Positions 10,377 through 22,886 of a DNA stretch of 64,000 bases are shown piece after piece. Positions within the stretch are counted from its first letter, which is position 1. Each line of letters starts with the position of its first letter. Origin of the DNA: Rostratula benghalensis (Eukaryota; Chordata; Aves; Charadriiformes; Rostratulidae). The position numbers and the translations under genes are program-made. The stretch spans positions 324,683 to 388,682 of the forward strand of contig VXAI01000197.1 in NCBI GenBank assembly GCA_013399305.1, written 5' to 3'. The notes beneath the pieces are model-generated. The model was not told the DNA's origin. It ran no database searches and saw only the letters and a list, made by a program, of their open reading frames with translations.

Positions 10377-13300
10377 ATTTATTCTTTCTGTATGAAGCCA
10401 TGTGAATATTTCTTATAACACGAGTCTTGTTTCTATACAGTAGTTTTATGTATGTACCACTCTGTCTTTATTGTGCTTTTGTAGAGTCTCAGAAATTATA
10501 CTGAGTTCATGTAGACTGCATTTGGTGAGTTACAAATTACAAGTACAAATTGGAGTGTAGTCATGAAGGCAAACACCTGATACTTACTGACAAGTATTTT
10601 GCTTATACATGATAAAGAAAAAACATTAAGTGTTCCCTGTCTTACATATTTTATGCTTATATATATCCTTTCCTTTCACCTCACAGATTTGAGACATCCC
10701 ATCTCAACTTGGGACTGTTGGGGTTTTTTCTCCATCTACCTGGTCTTTCCCATAGATGGAGGAAAAAGGCCAGGTGCTTTATTTCAGGGCTTGCATGATG
10801 TGTTTATAATACATTTTCTTCTTTCAGCATTACTGGTTACTCCTCATGAGATAACTGGAGAAGAACAGTAGGTGGGAGGAAGCTTACACTGCATTTTAAC
10901 AGGAATTTTTATTATGCTTTGTTTTGTTGTTCCCATTTTGTTGCCAGGGCAAGTGCTTCAGATCACTGCATAAGAAGAATGGCAGTCCAAACAGGAGTGT
11001 GAGGGCTAGGAGGACATTGCGCTGGTTGTCTTTGTTCTGCCAAGAACTGATGCATTAGAAAGGGTGCAGCTGTAGCCTTCTACATTATTTGGTTACACCT
11101 GCTTAAACTCCAGTTGAAATCACAATATGATGAGGTGTACATACAGGGCTCCATAAGAGAGCCCTCAGTTAATACTTCTTTACATTGTCTTAGCTAATGC
11201 TTTGCTTACCTTTGTCATCTGCCATAAATACTTTTCATCTCATGTGCCTGGATCAAACTTTTAATGAGATTTTATTTTTAGTATTTACATGATGAGCAGT
11301 AGTTCGGGTCTGTACAAAGATCAAGTGTGAACCACCCTGCCAGGCTGGAAGTGATGTGCATGGGTCTCTCCCACCATGACCTGCTTTATCCTTCTCTGGA
11401 CAACATCTCCACCATCCTTTTTTGTCTGAAGGATGGTGCTAATATGTTGAGGCATACATGGGGCCACCTGAAAGGAAAAGGTATGTGGTATTTTTTTCAG
11501 CTCTTTCCAGAAAGCCGTAGTGACTTTACCCTAGTGGATTCAAAACTAATGAAAAAATTGGTGGTTTTAATTTGTCAGAATGCAGCACAGGCAGATGATT
11601 TTTACAAGAATTATTAAATAATTACAAATTCTGCTAACACTGTCTAAAATTTTGGAAATTCCAAACTTCACATGCAAGAAAGCTGAAATCTGCCTAAGCT
11701 ACCATATAGAAAGGAGGAGATAAATGAGAAATCCTAAGTGATGGCTGTTTGGAAACCTATGGAGATAAGAGATCTGCCCCATTTCAATGATTCAAGCTTC
11801 AGTGTGGGCATTACTAGCTGCCAACAGCTTGGTGTTTTCAATGTCTGGCTTATTTTATTTTGTGAACTGAATCACAAGAATACAATGTATAATTTATTGA
11901 AAAGAAAAGGAGTGGTTTTAATTTTTGTAAGTGAGTTTTTTGGCATAAACTGGGAATTTGCATTTTATCCTGCTTCTCTCTGAAGGCTGTAAAAATCAAA
12001 CTAGATAGCTGAGAGCAGGACAATGGTGCAATGAATGATTGTGCTTTCTGTAGAGCAGACTATCCAGCACGAACAGGCTCTGAGTAAAGCTGTCAGCCTT
12101 ACCAGAACTGTTTTCCTGCACATCACATTTTAAGCCATGTTTGTTCATTATTAGGAGCACCTAAAGAAAGATTTGTGTCATGCAAGGTAGCTAAATAGCA
12201 TTTCTTAGATGCATGTCCAAAATACATTGTGTATTAAAGGACTTCCAGAAATGTGGTTTTGGTAACTAGAAGAATGGAGGCTTCTTTAGTGGTATCTTTT
12301 TACAAGCTCATACGTTGTTCTAATAGGGTCTGCACGAGTTGCAAACTTTTTAATTTCTTATTTTAAATTACATGTAAGAAGATAAAAGCATTCCTGCTAT
12401 GTGTAAAAAGCCTTGGCCTACCAGGTTGCACTTGGCCTGCCAGATGGCATCCGATGTCTCATGTCTGGCAGTCTGCACTTTCTTCCTATTTCCCAACTCT
12501 TTGAAAGCAGCTTCCACCTTGGAGCAAACAGAATTTGAGCACAGCGCAGATGCTTCCTAGCTCTACATGCTGTGCACAGCATGGGATGACACTTGTACAA
12601 TCTGGCAGACCATTCTGAATTTGTGATTTGTGCTGTTGATCCTTCTCAATGCTGTTACCCTTAAACTCAGTTGTCCCTGACGTGTTCTGCAGCCTGCCAG
12701 TATGTCTACTGCAGCTTTTCCACCAGTGCCCCATAAGCTGTTGTTCCCCAGAGGTCATGCAGATGGGTGGAGGAGTCCTGGGGAATGAGTGGGACAGATT
12801 CCAAAAGTGCTGCCAGGGTAAATGTGATAGTTGTGCACCTTCCTGTCTCTTCGCAGTGGAGAGGAAATGTTGGACATAAAACCTGAGACTCACTTGTAGG
12901 ACACCTAGCTGAGGGGAAGGAGCATCCTACTGCTTTCTGAAGTCTGCGTGCTGACTCTTGCCTGTCAGTAAGACATCGTCGTTATTAACTAATCCCTAGC
13001 TTGGGGTCAGTTAATTAGAATAAATCTGGACTATAGATAAATGGTTCTGTCATGTTGCGTCCATCACTATGGGCTGCCCCTCTTCATGTGCCATTACCCA
13101 GAGGTGGCACAGCTGCAGGAAAAGTAATCTTCTACCCCCAATCCTGAATTATACATTCATCTGTAAGGCCATCAGTGTTACTCTATCCAAAATCCAGTCC
13201 TCCAAGGAAACCCTGAGGCCACTCAGTAGAATCTCCCTCTTCTTTTCCTTGGACCCTGATCCTCCCTCCATGGGGGAGCAGAATCCATAAACTTGCCATA

Positions 13301-16300
13301 TCCAACATTTTAGGCACACACAGATTCTCAGCCATTGAGGGATACAGAAGAAGAGGTAAGGAACAAGCTTTGGGGTAGGCATGGGGAAAGGGAGGTGTAG
13401 GCTGTGTGCCTGATCTGCACAGGGTGTGTGAAGGGTGTGTGGAGGTGACAGACATAAAAGCCAGTATGTCAATGTTTGATGAAGCTTCTGTTGTTTAACT
13501 CCAGGACGACGAAAGAGGAACAGAGATTCTGTGCAACTGGAACACTCGACACTGATTTTGACAGTGGCACCAAGTCCAGGGTTGGCAAGGACAGTCAGGC
13601 GCAGTCACGTAGTTCATGTGCAGCTTCTCTGTCAGGAAGGTCCAGTCTGGGGTGTCTGCTGCAGTGGTGCCAGATCTAGGGATGTGGCAGGTAGGGTGCT
13701 GCTTTGTGAGAGAAAGGGTTGGAAGCACTCAGGCAGACTATAATTTGAAAAGCTGGTTGGTTTCCCTCCCACAACTTCCACTACACAACAGTATTTTGTG
13801 TACTTACTCACTTCTTCGTCGCAATTCCTAACAGATTTTTCAGCTTTTTCACTCCAAGAAAAAATTCTGCTGATATTTCAGAGCATTGTTCTTGCTGATA
13901 ATAAAAGCTTTTCTCTGAGTTGCAACAGCTCATTGAGAGTCTTTTAATATGTACAAGTAGAAACATTGTTTACATGTACATGAGGGAAAATAGAAACATA
14001 TGATTATATATATTATTTTGCAATTCTTGCCATTAGATCTACTATGCTATTTTAGTACCTAGTCACATAGTAGTGACAGATCATCAGTCACACTTAGTAG
14101 TGGCTGATCCTTGTGTTCTGCTCCCATACCTTGAGTTAACATGATCTGTGCACTACGCTCTGTCCTGCATCAGCTTCATGGGAAAGTAAGGATCTGATTT
14201 TACCAAGATGACACAAACGGTGGCCTTTGTCATTCAGGCTCTTGCAGCTAGTGGCATAGGGTGTTTAGTTGCATTTTTTTCAATCATGGTTAATTTTAAG
14301 TGCTTCTGTTGTAGACAAGGACCACAGGAGCGTGTTCTGGCAGAACACTAAGATGTAGGAGGAAGAGGTAAAGAACGGGAGGCAGCAGAGGACTTGGAGG
14401 TGCAGCTGAACAGTTTGATGCATCTGGGCAATGGTATGAATGAAGAGGGCTCTGGAAATAATTGAAGTACTCTTGTTGCCAGTGCAGAGTATGAAAAGCC
14501 TTCCTGAGCAGTAATGGAGGTGTAGGCAAGAAACCAGAAAATGTCACAGGCTTATTCAGGCAAGTGTACCTCACTGCTGTTCCACGAGTGAATGTGTGTA
14601 TTTGTAGCTGTAATACAGGGGAATTGCTATGTGTATTAACTTGGCAGAGGAGCATCCTCACTGCAGAAGTGCTAGTCAAATTCTGCAATACTGTAAAAAT
14701 AAGTGAGAAAAATATGTTCTAAAGTAAGTCGCATTCACTTCTTCACATTATCCATCCTGCTTACTTAAAATGCAAATAAGTGTAATTGTTCTTTGCAAAG
14801 GAATGAGGTTTTGTATTCACAGAAGAAATGTTGAAGAAATAAATGTTTTTTATGCACGCTGCATGCTTTATGATTGCTCAATCCAGATTTTTGTGCTGTT
14901 ACTGAAAAATTGTGGGAAATGTCAAGTAGGATGTAACCATCGGGGTCAGACCAATAGTAATATGGGAAGCATTAATGAAGATAACATTTTGTTTCGTGTT
15001 CCAACATGCAGCCTCTACAGAATTAAAACAAAGGACTGAAGCTGGCTCAGGAGGGGGATATATGAACAATGTAAAGGAGCTCTCCAGCTCTAAGAAAGGG
15101 CAAATATCTGATGTCAGAGTCCTTTAGTGTAGTGCACAATCAGTTTGATGCCCCAAATCAGAAAGAGGACAAATTCAAGGTCAAATTATGCATCCTTTAA
15201 AATATGCATTCTGTTTTTTAGGCTATAGCTTGTTAACATAGCCCTGACAGAAGAAAAAGATTTTAAGATGATAGGGACCCTGATTAAGGAAAGTGGCTCT
15301 CAGCCTCTCTGCTCTTCCATTAGAGAACAACAGCCCTGCAAAACAATTCTCTTGCCAACATGTTTCTTAATATATTATAATGTACGTAAGCACAGACTTG
15401 CAGGCAGCTGGAATTGTGCGATCTTTCCAGGAAGACTTAGAGAGGTCTCTGGTATAAATAACAATAACTGTCCTTCATAGATAAAAATAAAGTGACTCAG
15501 AGGCTATATATTCAAAATATTCGCCCATAGACCTGCTATTAATTGCGTTTTAAAAAAGCACAGCCATTTCTGTGTAAACATTAACTGTAGACCTGTCTCA
15601 ATCTATCACAGAAAGCATGTTTTTACAACATGTTACTTTAAAAGGAAGAAATAGGAGGAGCACTGACTTAACGATAGAAAGGTTTGGGTTGGTTTTATTA
15701 CTCCTTTGGGTCACTGTGCGTTACAGTATGGAACATGCAACATGATGCAACTCTCCTGCTTGTTTTCCTGATGGATTACTGAGGCTGGAGGGATTGGAGG
15801 GATATCTGTGTTTGAATTCAATTATTTCACTTTCCTGTGTGGATTAGTAGTCCGTCCTGATGAAGTCCCGTCACCTGGCCTCTGGTGCCTCAACTCTGTC
15901 CTGTGACTTCAGACTCTTGACCTGCTGGATCAGCCTTCAAGACGCCCTTTGACATGTGAGTACAAATTTTTGCTTTACAACTGCCCTTGTCGTTCATGGA
16001 AAACTTAAATCCCAGGTTAGTGTTCTTGCATTCATTAACTACTTGCTCTGCCCAGAATATTTTATTTTCTGGATGTTTACTTGCATTGGTAGATATTGAG
16101 CTGTATACCACACAGTCTTTCCAAAAGTACTTCATAAACAGTGCAACATATTGTTTCAGAAGACAAAGCTGAGTACATTTGGTAAGTAATTTATTTATTT
16201 GGTTATTTTTTGTCTTAGGTGTTGTTTTGGGGTTTTTTTAAGTTTATTTAATTTAAATAAACTAACGCCAGCTCAGTGTGTTTTACGTATCATGTCATTA

Positions 16301-19300
16301 GTTTTTAGAGATCATGTCAAATATAATGTTCTGGTTGAAAAAAAAATAGAGAGCTGATAAATATCTAACAATGACTATATTAGATTTTTTTAAAGTGTAA
16401 ACAGAAAAACATTAGGTTTTTTAAATTAAATAGTACCTATGAATTTCAGTTAACTACCGTTCTTTGCTGGTTTCCCTACTCTGAAGACCTTTCTGCATTA
16501 GCAAATTATGCCATGAGAATAAACATCTGCTTTGTGTACAGTGTTAGTAAAAACTCTCATTGTGGCTTTCCAAATTAACAAGAAGGAATTAGACTGCATG
16601 TTTCACATTAAAATCTGTGAAGGGTTGTTTTTGGTTTCAGTGACATGTAGATGAAGGAATATTTTTTTCCCCAACATTTCTTTTGTCTTATTTCTGTCAC
16701 AACTTTATAAGGAAATAAGGAATAGAGAGCAGCTGATATTTAAGTTTCCTGTTTCTGCCTGCTAATGACCTCAGTTGAAGTTGTTTGGAGAGTCTACATT
16801 CCAGGAGAGTCTGGGACTTCTTTCTTCAAAGCTGTCCCTGATTTTAGTATTCAAGCTGCTGTACTAAAAATAGCAACTAAAGGCAAAGCTAAACCAAGAG
16901 TGAGAGAAGAGACTATTCATATTAGTGTTAACTTACCCGTCCTGGTGAAACAGATGTGTGCTTATTTAGATCAGCAGCTAGAGAGTTCAGTTACAGTAGC
17001 CTTTCTGCTAAAAGAAGCAAATGTATCAGCTACGCACTCCCTGTAAGCCACTACCATCTCTTTTTAATACCTTTCTTAGATTTGGACTACAGTAGCGTCT
17101 CTCTCAAATATCCTCTGTGATTTGCTTTGGGGTGGGAATGGAGTACTGGGGGTGGAACAAGTTCCTCCTATGCGAAAACCAGCCTCTGACCACAGTAATG
17201 TAATTGGCACATTTGAAGCATTAGTTCTCTATTTTTATAAACATAAAATGTGAAAACTAAAAGGAAATCTGCTTGTTTCCTACTAAATGGGGTATGTTTT
17301 AATCAGAGGAGATAAAAGTGGATTTGTTGTTGTTAGTTTTTTTTATTATTATTGCTAAGAACATTTTATTTTATGCTGTTCCTTCACGATGCATAATCGT
17401 GTTTTGTTGGCTTGATCTCTCATACTGGAAAATGTCCAGCAATATAATCTGCCAGGAATACTTTGAGACCTGTTGATGTTCATGCTCAGCAACAGTGTTT
17501 TGAAGTTTGCTCTATACATTTTTGGCTATGTTGAAAGTTGCTGGCACATCTGATTTCATGTTCTAATATCTATTAATATCAATGTAAATGATTGGTTTGG
17601 TTGTGGGGTTTTTGGTTTTTTTTTTATTTATGTTCAATGTGCTACACACAGGAAAAAATTACCAGAGTGTACTTTGAGAAAATAAGATATTGCTTGTGAC
17701 TTTGAAAATGGCTTTCCACACATATAATGATTTCTATTACAAACATAATTAAAATATGCTAGGTTTTGGTTTTAAATGTCATCCTTAATGTCATTCATTT
17801 TCTAACTGAAACTAGAAAATATTGGGGGTTAGCAGTTTTATTGCTTGGTTTGAATCTGCTATGTTCATTGATGGCATAGCAGACTTTCATTATGGAGATA
17901 CTATGTGGCAGTAGAAAGCAATCACCAAAAGAAAAGGCCACAAAATTATCTAAAATAACTTAATGGAAAACTTAATGTCCAGCATGTTCCAGTATCTTTG
18001 ACAGGAGATGCCTTTCTAAATGCGCTCAATTTCTAAGGAAATCTGCTGAAGGGAATAATATTTGGTCTCTAAGAGAGATTTATTTACTAGTATTTCTTGA
18101 ATTAAAAGCTAAGCATTTCAAAATGTCCTAACAGAGGTAGCTTCATCCCTCTGGAACTCTATGTAAGCAGTTCATAAGGTGTCACACTTCAATAAGCCCT
18201 GACCAAGCCTTGCTTAATCATTTGGCAAAGGTTAATTGCCTCCTCAAGAAGGAGGCAATCACTCATGAGGCTATAAATCCCTGAAGGATGGGAAGCGTCT
18301 GAGAAAATCCTGCCCTGCCAAACCAGTCTTGCAGTAATTAATGGAAGAACTGTCTTTGATTTCAACTTTGGTTTTCAACTACTATCAAGCTGTCCCTTCA
18401 TCCTTCACTTTGGCAAGGATTTAGGGCCATTAGGCTTGGTTTTGCTCTCAATGCATTCTGCTTTTTCTCCGAGCGGAAAACTTTTCTCCATTTGTTGAGG
18501 GAGCCTCAAAAGAAGAGCAGGACCTGCATGAAAACTGGGTTCTGAAGTTCTGCAGTAGAGATCACTTGCTAACACAAGTGTTTGCAGTCTTAATTTAGCT
18601 GCAGCTTCTGATGCACATTGGCATGTTGATTTCTGTCTGAATCTGTAATTTCCAGAGAGCCCTTTCTTCATGTCACAGCCCACAGGGACCGAGAGAACAG
18701 GGATGTTCCTTCATGTCAGGAAACTTTATGTCTTGCTCGTCAGACTTCATAAACAAGAGTTCCTGTAATACCTGTACTTACATTTTTGATGCCATAAAGT
18801 TCTACTATTGCAGTAAGATTAGCCTTTAAATACTCAGCTGTGCTAAAGCAGAATGCCAGAATGTAAAAAACCTCCCTTTTAATCACTGCATAAATTAAAT
18901 CTTTCCATTCTCAGGAGGCCACTCTGAATTCCTCTCTGCTAGAGGACTCACTGTAAGGATTTGTAACCTATTATAATACAGGATTTTCCAACTGAAAACT
19001 GCCACCACCCTGTAAGAAGTCAACTTGTTACATCTCTGATGGTTTTCCCCAGCATGTAAGCCCTCCCAGACCTTTGTTAGTACTGGGTCTCACTTGGATT
19101 ATGTGCACCCTCAAAATGCGGCCAGCAGGGATGCCCTAGTGAAAAAGAACAGAGTCATACTCGAACAGCCAGGTTTCCTAGCTTAAGCTTTTGGGCACAC
19201 CAGTTTGAGGCAGAAGTGGCAGTGGTGGTGCCAGGTAGGAGGGATGGTAGCATGAAGATGACATGACAGTGATGGCAGGAGAGCAGGACTATCCGCCAGG

Positions 19301-22300
19301 TTCAGTAGGAACAAAATAGCAGAAGCTATAAATGAGGGAAAGGGTTACACCATGGCAATGGACAGTGGGCATATCCTCAAACTGTTTTCATCACTGCCTG
19401 GATTTTGACAGCAGTGCATTCTTTACACGTTTGACCAAATAAAAAGTCTCCTTTCAGGAGACTAATTTAACAGGATTATCTGTACAGGAGATTATTTCCT
19501 ATGTTCCTCTAAATTTATTAATAGATGAATACTTTTGCTAAGAACTACCATGAGTACTACCTCAGTCAATCCTTGTTTATTTAAGAAAGATATAGTCCTG
19601 AATATAAAAAATAATAATAATAAAAAAACCCTTTAACATTGTGACCCCACTGAATGAAATTAGTGTACTATCAAAGATAGTGGGAATACTGTTTTTGGCT
19701 TGAGTGGGGGCAGGGGGTGACAGGGACAGACAGAAGCTATTTGAAAGATTTTGTTCTCAAATTGCTACTTTCTTGAAGATTTTCAGCTGATATAAATTAG
19801 ATTAACAACTACAGTGAAGGTAGACATCTTGATTATGCAAACTGAATCTCTTATCCTTTGATTCTCAGGCTGTGAGAACTTGTGGCCTGAATTCAGGGTC
19901 TAGTTAAAACTTTTGCTAATGTGTCATCTATCAAAGCACAGAATTTTGAGCAGTTTCTTCTTCTAATTGTTTTTCTCTCAAAATGTTTTCACCTACAGTC
20001 ACTTCTGAAAGAAGTATTTCCCTGTACAGCTCTGGTTACACATTTTTAGATATCTGAAATAATCTTTTGTTGGCACAAGAGAGAAGAAAAAATCTGCAAA
20101 ACATTGTGTTACTTCAGAAAATTATTTAATCTTTACCTTTGTGCTCTCATGACAGCTACAGATTGTAAAAATTCTACTAAACTCAAGTAGCATTGCCAAT
20201 TTAAATGCTCAAATTCCCTTTAGCTACTGGGCCGTCTGCACTAGACATCAAAGTTCAGGTTGGATATCGTGTACACAAGTTACTACTGACAACCTACCAA
20301 GTGCATTATGTATCCTATTTCACAGGAAAATAGCTTTATCTCATTTATCAGTGAGTCTTCATTTCAGGAAAACTGATAGCCATTGTTTTTGATCACTACT
20401 TGTGTAGTGGTGCAATAGCTCCACATTCACATCACCTCAAGAACAGCTGCATTTTAAATTCTCACTCCCTTTGAACTGCACCCACATAAAATTTGTGCAT
20501 TTTGGCTCAGAGGCAGAGCTCTGAATAACCCACAATTAAAAATAAAAATTAAAAATTAAAATCCCAGTTCAGGCACAAAAAACACGAAATTATTTTAAAC
20601 CACCTCTGCTGTCAAAGTAGCCTTAAAATAGAGTTTTGCCCAAATTTCTAGCGTGCTGCTGTCCTGATGTGCTCTCGAGCCAGCTGCAATCATGGGAGGG
20701 GATTTCTGCCATCATTTCACATAGCAATGGAAAGCAGAAATGGAGATAGGAGGTTCTGGAAGTATTAGCTTGTATTTCAGGTTGTGACTGGAGACAGGAA
20801 TTTTAAGGAAGACAGAGGACTGGTGTATTGGATGCCTCAAATTTCTCTCCTCGGATCAAGATGACATTTTTTACTCTTAGAGGGATAAAGTGAGAGGTAA
20901 GAGAGGTCACCCATGTGGGAAGAGTAGGTCAGCAAAGGAGGGGGGATTCAGCAGTCAAGCTTGAACACCGATGGCAAGAATTAATATTTAACTGTACTCC
21001 AGAGTTCCCACAATGCTCCTGGAGTTACAGAAAGTGTCATTGGGATGAGAAAAGCATTTAATCTTTAAAGAGAGTTTGACATCTTTTAATATTTAATCCT
21101 CATCAGGCCTCATTAGTTACTTGATCAACTAGGAAACAGTTGCACCAAGGAAAGCTGGAAAAGAACGCATATGCATTATTCAGGTCTGCTACACCAGGTA
21201 CAGTTTACAAAGGAACACAAAACTCACAGGAAGTTTGGGTAGGGCAGGTTGTTTGTTTTAAACTGGCCATTGACCTGTGTTTTAACAATGTAAATTTGTG
21301 ATCAAGTGTTTTTGACCAGTGTCGTGTGGAATAACTTTGTACTACTCAGAGAACTTGGCTTTAGCTCATAGGATTCTGACAAAGTTTTCTTTGGAAGTGT
21401 TTTAGAGTTTGTGTGGAGGGAGCAAAGGAAGAAGAAATATTTTTTTTTTGAGATGGGCACCCAAAAAAAGTCATTGTTTTAAGTAAGCATCATTATGAGT
21501 CAGCAGGTCCAAAAAATGGAGACAGTCACTGCAGTCCTGGCTGTTAACATTTCCCTTCCCCATCCCTGAAGACCTCAGCCCCAGAGGGTATGATGTGGGC
21601 ACAAGGCTGATTTATCAATGCAGCTACGCATTTTTGTCATTTTTCGTGGCTCCTGATGAGTTGGATCCGCTCTATGAGCACTGGAGTGGGAAGATTTTAC
21701 AGTCATGTTTTGTTGGACTCCCTTACACAAAAGCATTCCAGGAACAGGGTGTTCAAAACTCAGTCCCTGTGAATGCTAGTGGCTTCTACTCAGAAGTCAA
21801 GTGATGTTAATGACTAAACAAGCTCTGTTATTCACTGCAGCAGAAATCTCATCTCCAGCAACAGCTGAAGCTCTTTTCTTTACCCTCACATTAACATTAG
21901 CCTCTGAGGCTGGAGTTATTGAATATCTTTTTCTCTCTTTTCTCTCGTATTCCTCAGCAGATAATTTTCAGGTGGATGAGACTAATGAAACAAATGATAA
22001 TGAAGTTTTTCCAGGGATGGGAGCAAAATTTAGGGAGAGGTACACCTGTGTGGGACACTCCAGATGTATAAGAACATGTTTCCAGGGGTACAGTGTCTCT
22101 TTTTTCCCTAAGATCACTTCAATAACATAATGAGGGATGACAGTTCAAGATAAATAGTAAAAGTGAAGTGAGAGCTCATGAAAGCTTCAGGACAGTGGCC
22201 TCACATTCATCCATTTGAAATGTACAGAATAGTGAAAGATAAGAAAATCCTGGACTGAAAGGCAAAACAATTGTTCTTTGTTGAATTTATGCCTTCCATG

Positions 22301-22368
22301 CTAATTATCATATCTGTGTCTCTGATGCCAAGTGTGTTAAAAAAGATGTTCTGTCCTCTTGTTTTCAG
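10377..22368. other. Intergenic region, including the RIPK2 3' UTR
   Basis: No coding sequence recognised in about 12 kb. The RIPK2 3' UTR begins at 10377. No canonical AATAAA lies in the first kilobase; ATTAAA occurs at 11613-11618 and 12233-12238, so the poly(A) site is undetermined. Untranslated first exons of the transporter gene could lie here but cannot be seen. Open frames such as 16765-17046 (93 codons) have no recognisable homology. Confidence 0.6.
18235..18259. repeat. Perfect short hairpin in intergenic DNA
   Basis: Arms ATTGCCTCCT (18235-18244) and AGGAGGCAAT (18250-18259) are exact reverse complements around the loop CAAGA. No RNA gene family recognised. Confidence 0.8.
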
Positions 22369-22886
22369 GTAATGACAGTTGAGGATGCCAGGCCCCTGGC
22401 GAATATGCTGCAATAAAAGATCCAAAACTAAGAATGGAAAAGCAGAAATGGATGATATGGCAGACACAAGTGAAACAATGCAGATGAAAAAAGAAATCAC
22501 ATTACTAAATGGAATTTCTTTGATTGTAGGGAACATGATTGGCTCTGGGATATTTGTATCACCCAGAGGTGTTTTAATGTACAGTGCTTCCTATGGACTC
22601 TCTCTAGTCATCTGGGCACTTGGTGGGATGTTTTCGCTGTTTGGAGCTTTGTGTTATGCTGAATTAGGAACATCCATCGTTAAATCTGGAGGCAGTTATG
22701 CCTACATCCTGGAAGCATTTGGTGCCTTTGTGGCCTTCATCAGACTGTGGTCTTCCTTGCTAATTATCGAACCGACAACCCAGGCAGTGATAGCAATCAC
22801 GTTTGCTAACTATATCATTCAACCAATTTTTCCTCATTGTGAACCACCATACGATGCAGTCAGGTTGATTGCAGCTGCTTGTATTT
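22369..22886 (+). CDS. y+LAT coding exon 1 (start codon, TM1-TM3)
   Basis: Acceptor TTTTCAG ends at 22368, so at least one untranslated exon should lie upstream. Coding starts at ATG 22385 (purine at -3) or ATG 22448 (G at -3 and +4). The hydrophilic N-tail ends in [10 protein letters not shown]; then come TM1 with [14 protein letters not shown]2 [20 protein letters not shown], and TM3. The donor GTAAGT at 22887 splits the Cys168 codon. The open frame runs past the donor to a stop at 22892-22894. Confidence 0.93.

Noticed and set aside
12418..13831. Cluster of overlapping open frames on both strands at 12.4-13.8 kb, considered as a small gene
   Set aside because: Frames overlap in several phases and on both strands with no motif or consistent splice structure; locally higher GC lengthens chance frames.
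16765..17046. 93-codon open frame between the two genes
   Set aside because: No recognisable motif and no promoter or splice context. A lineage-specific short protein cannot be excluded but is not supported.
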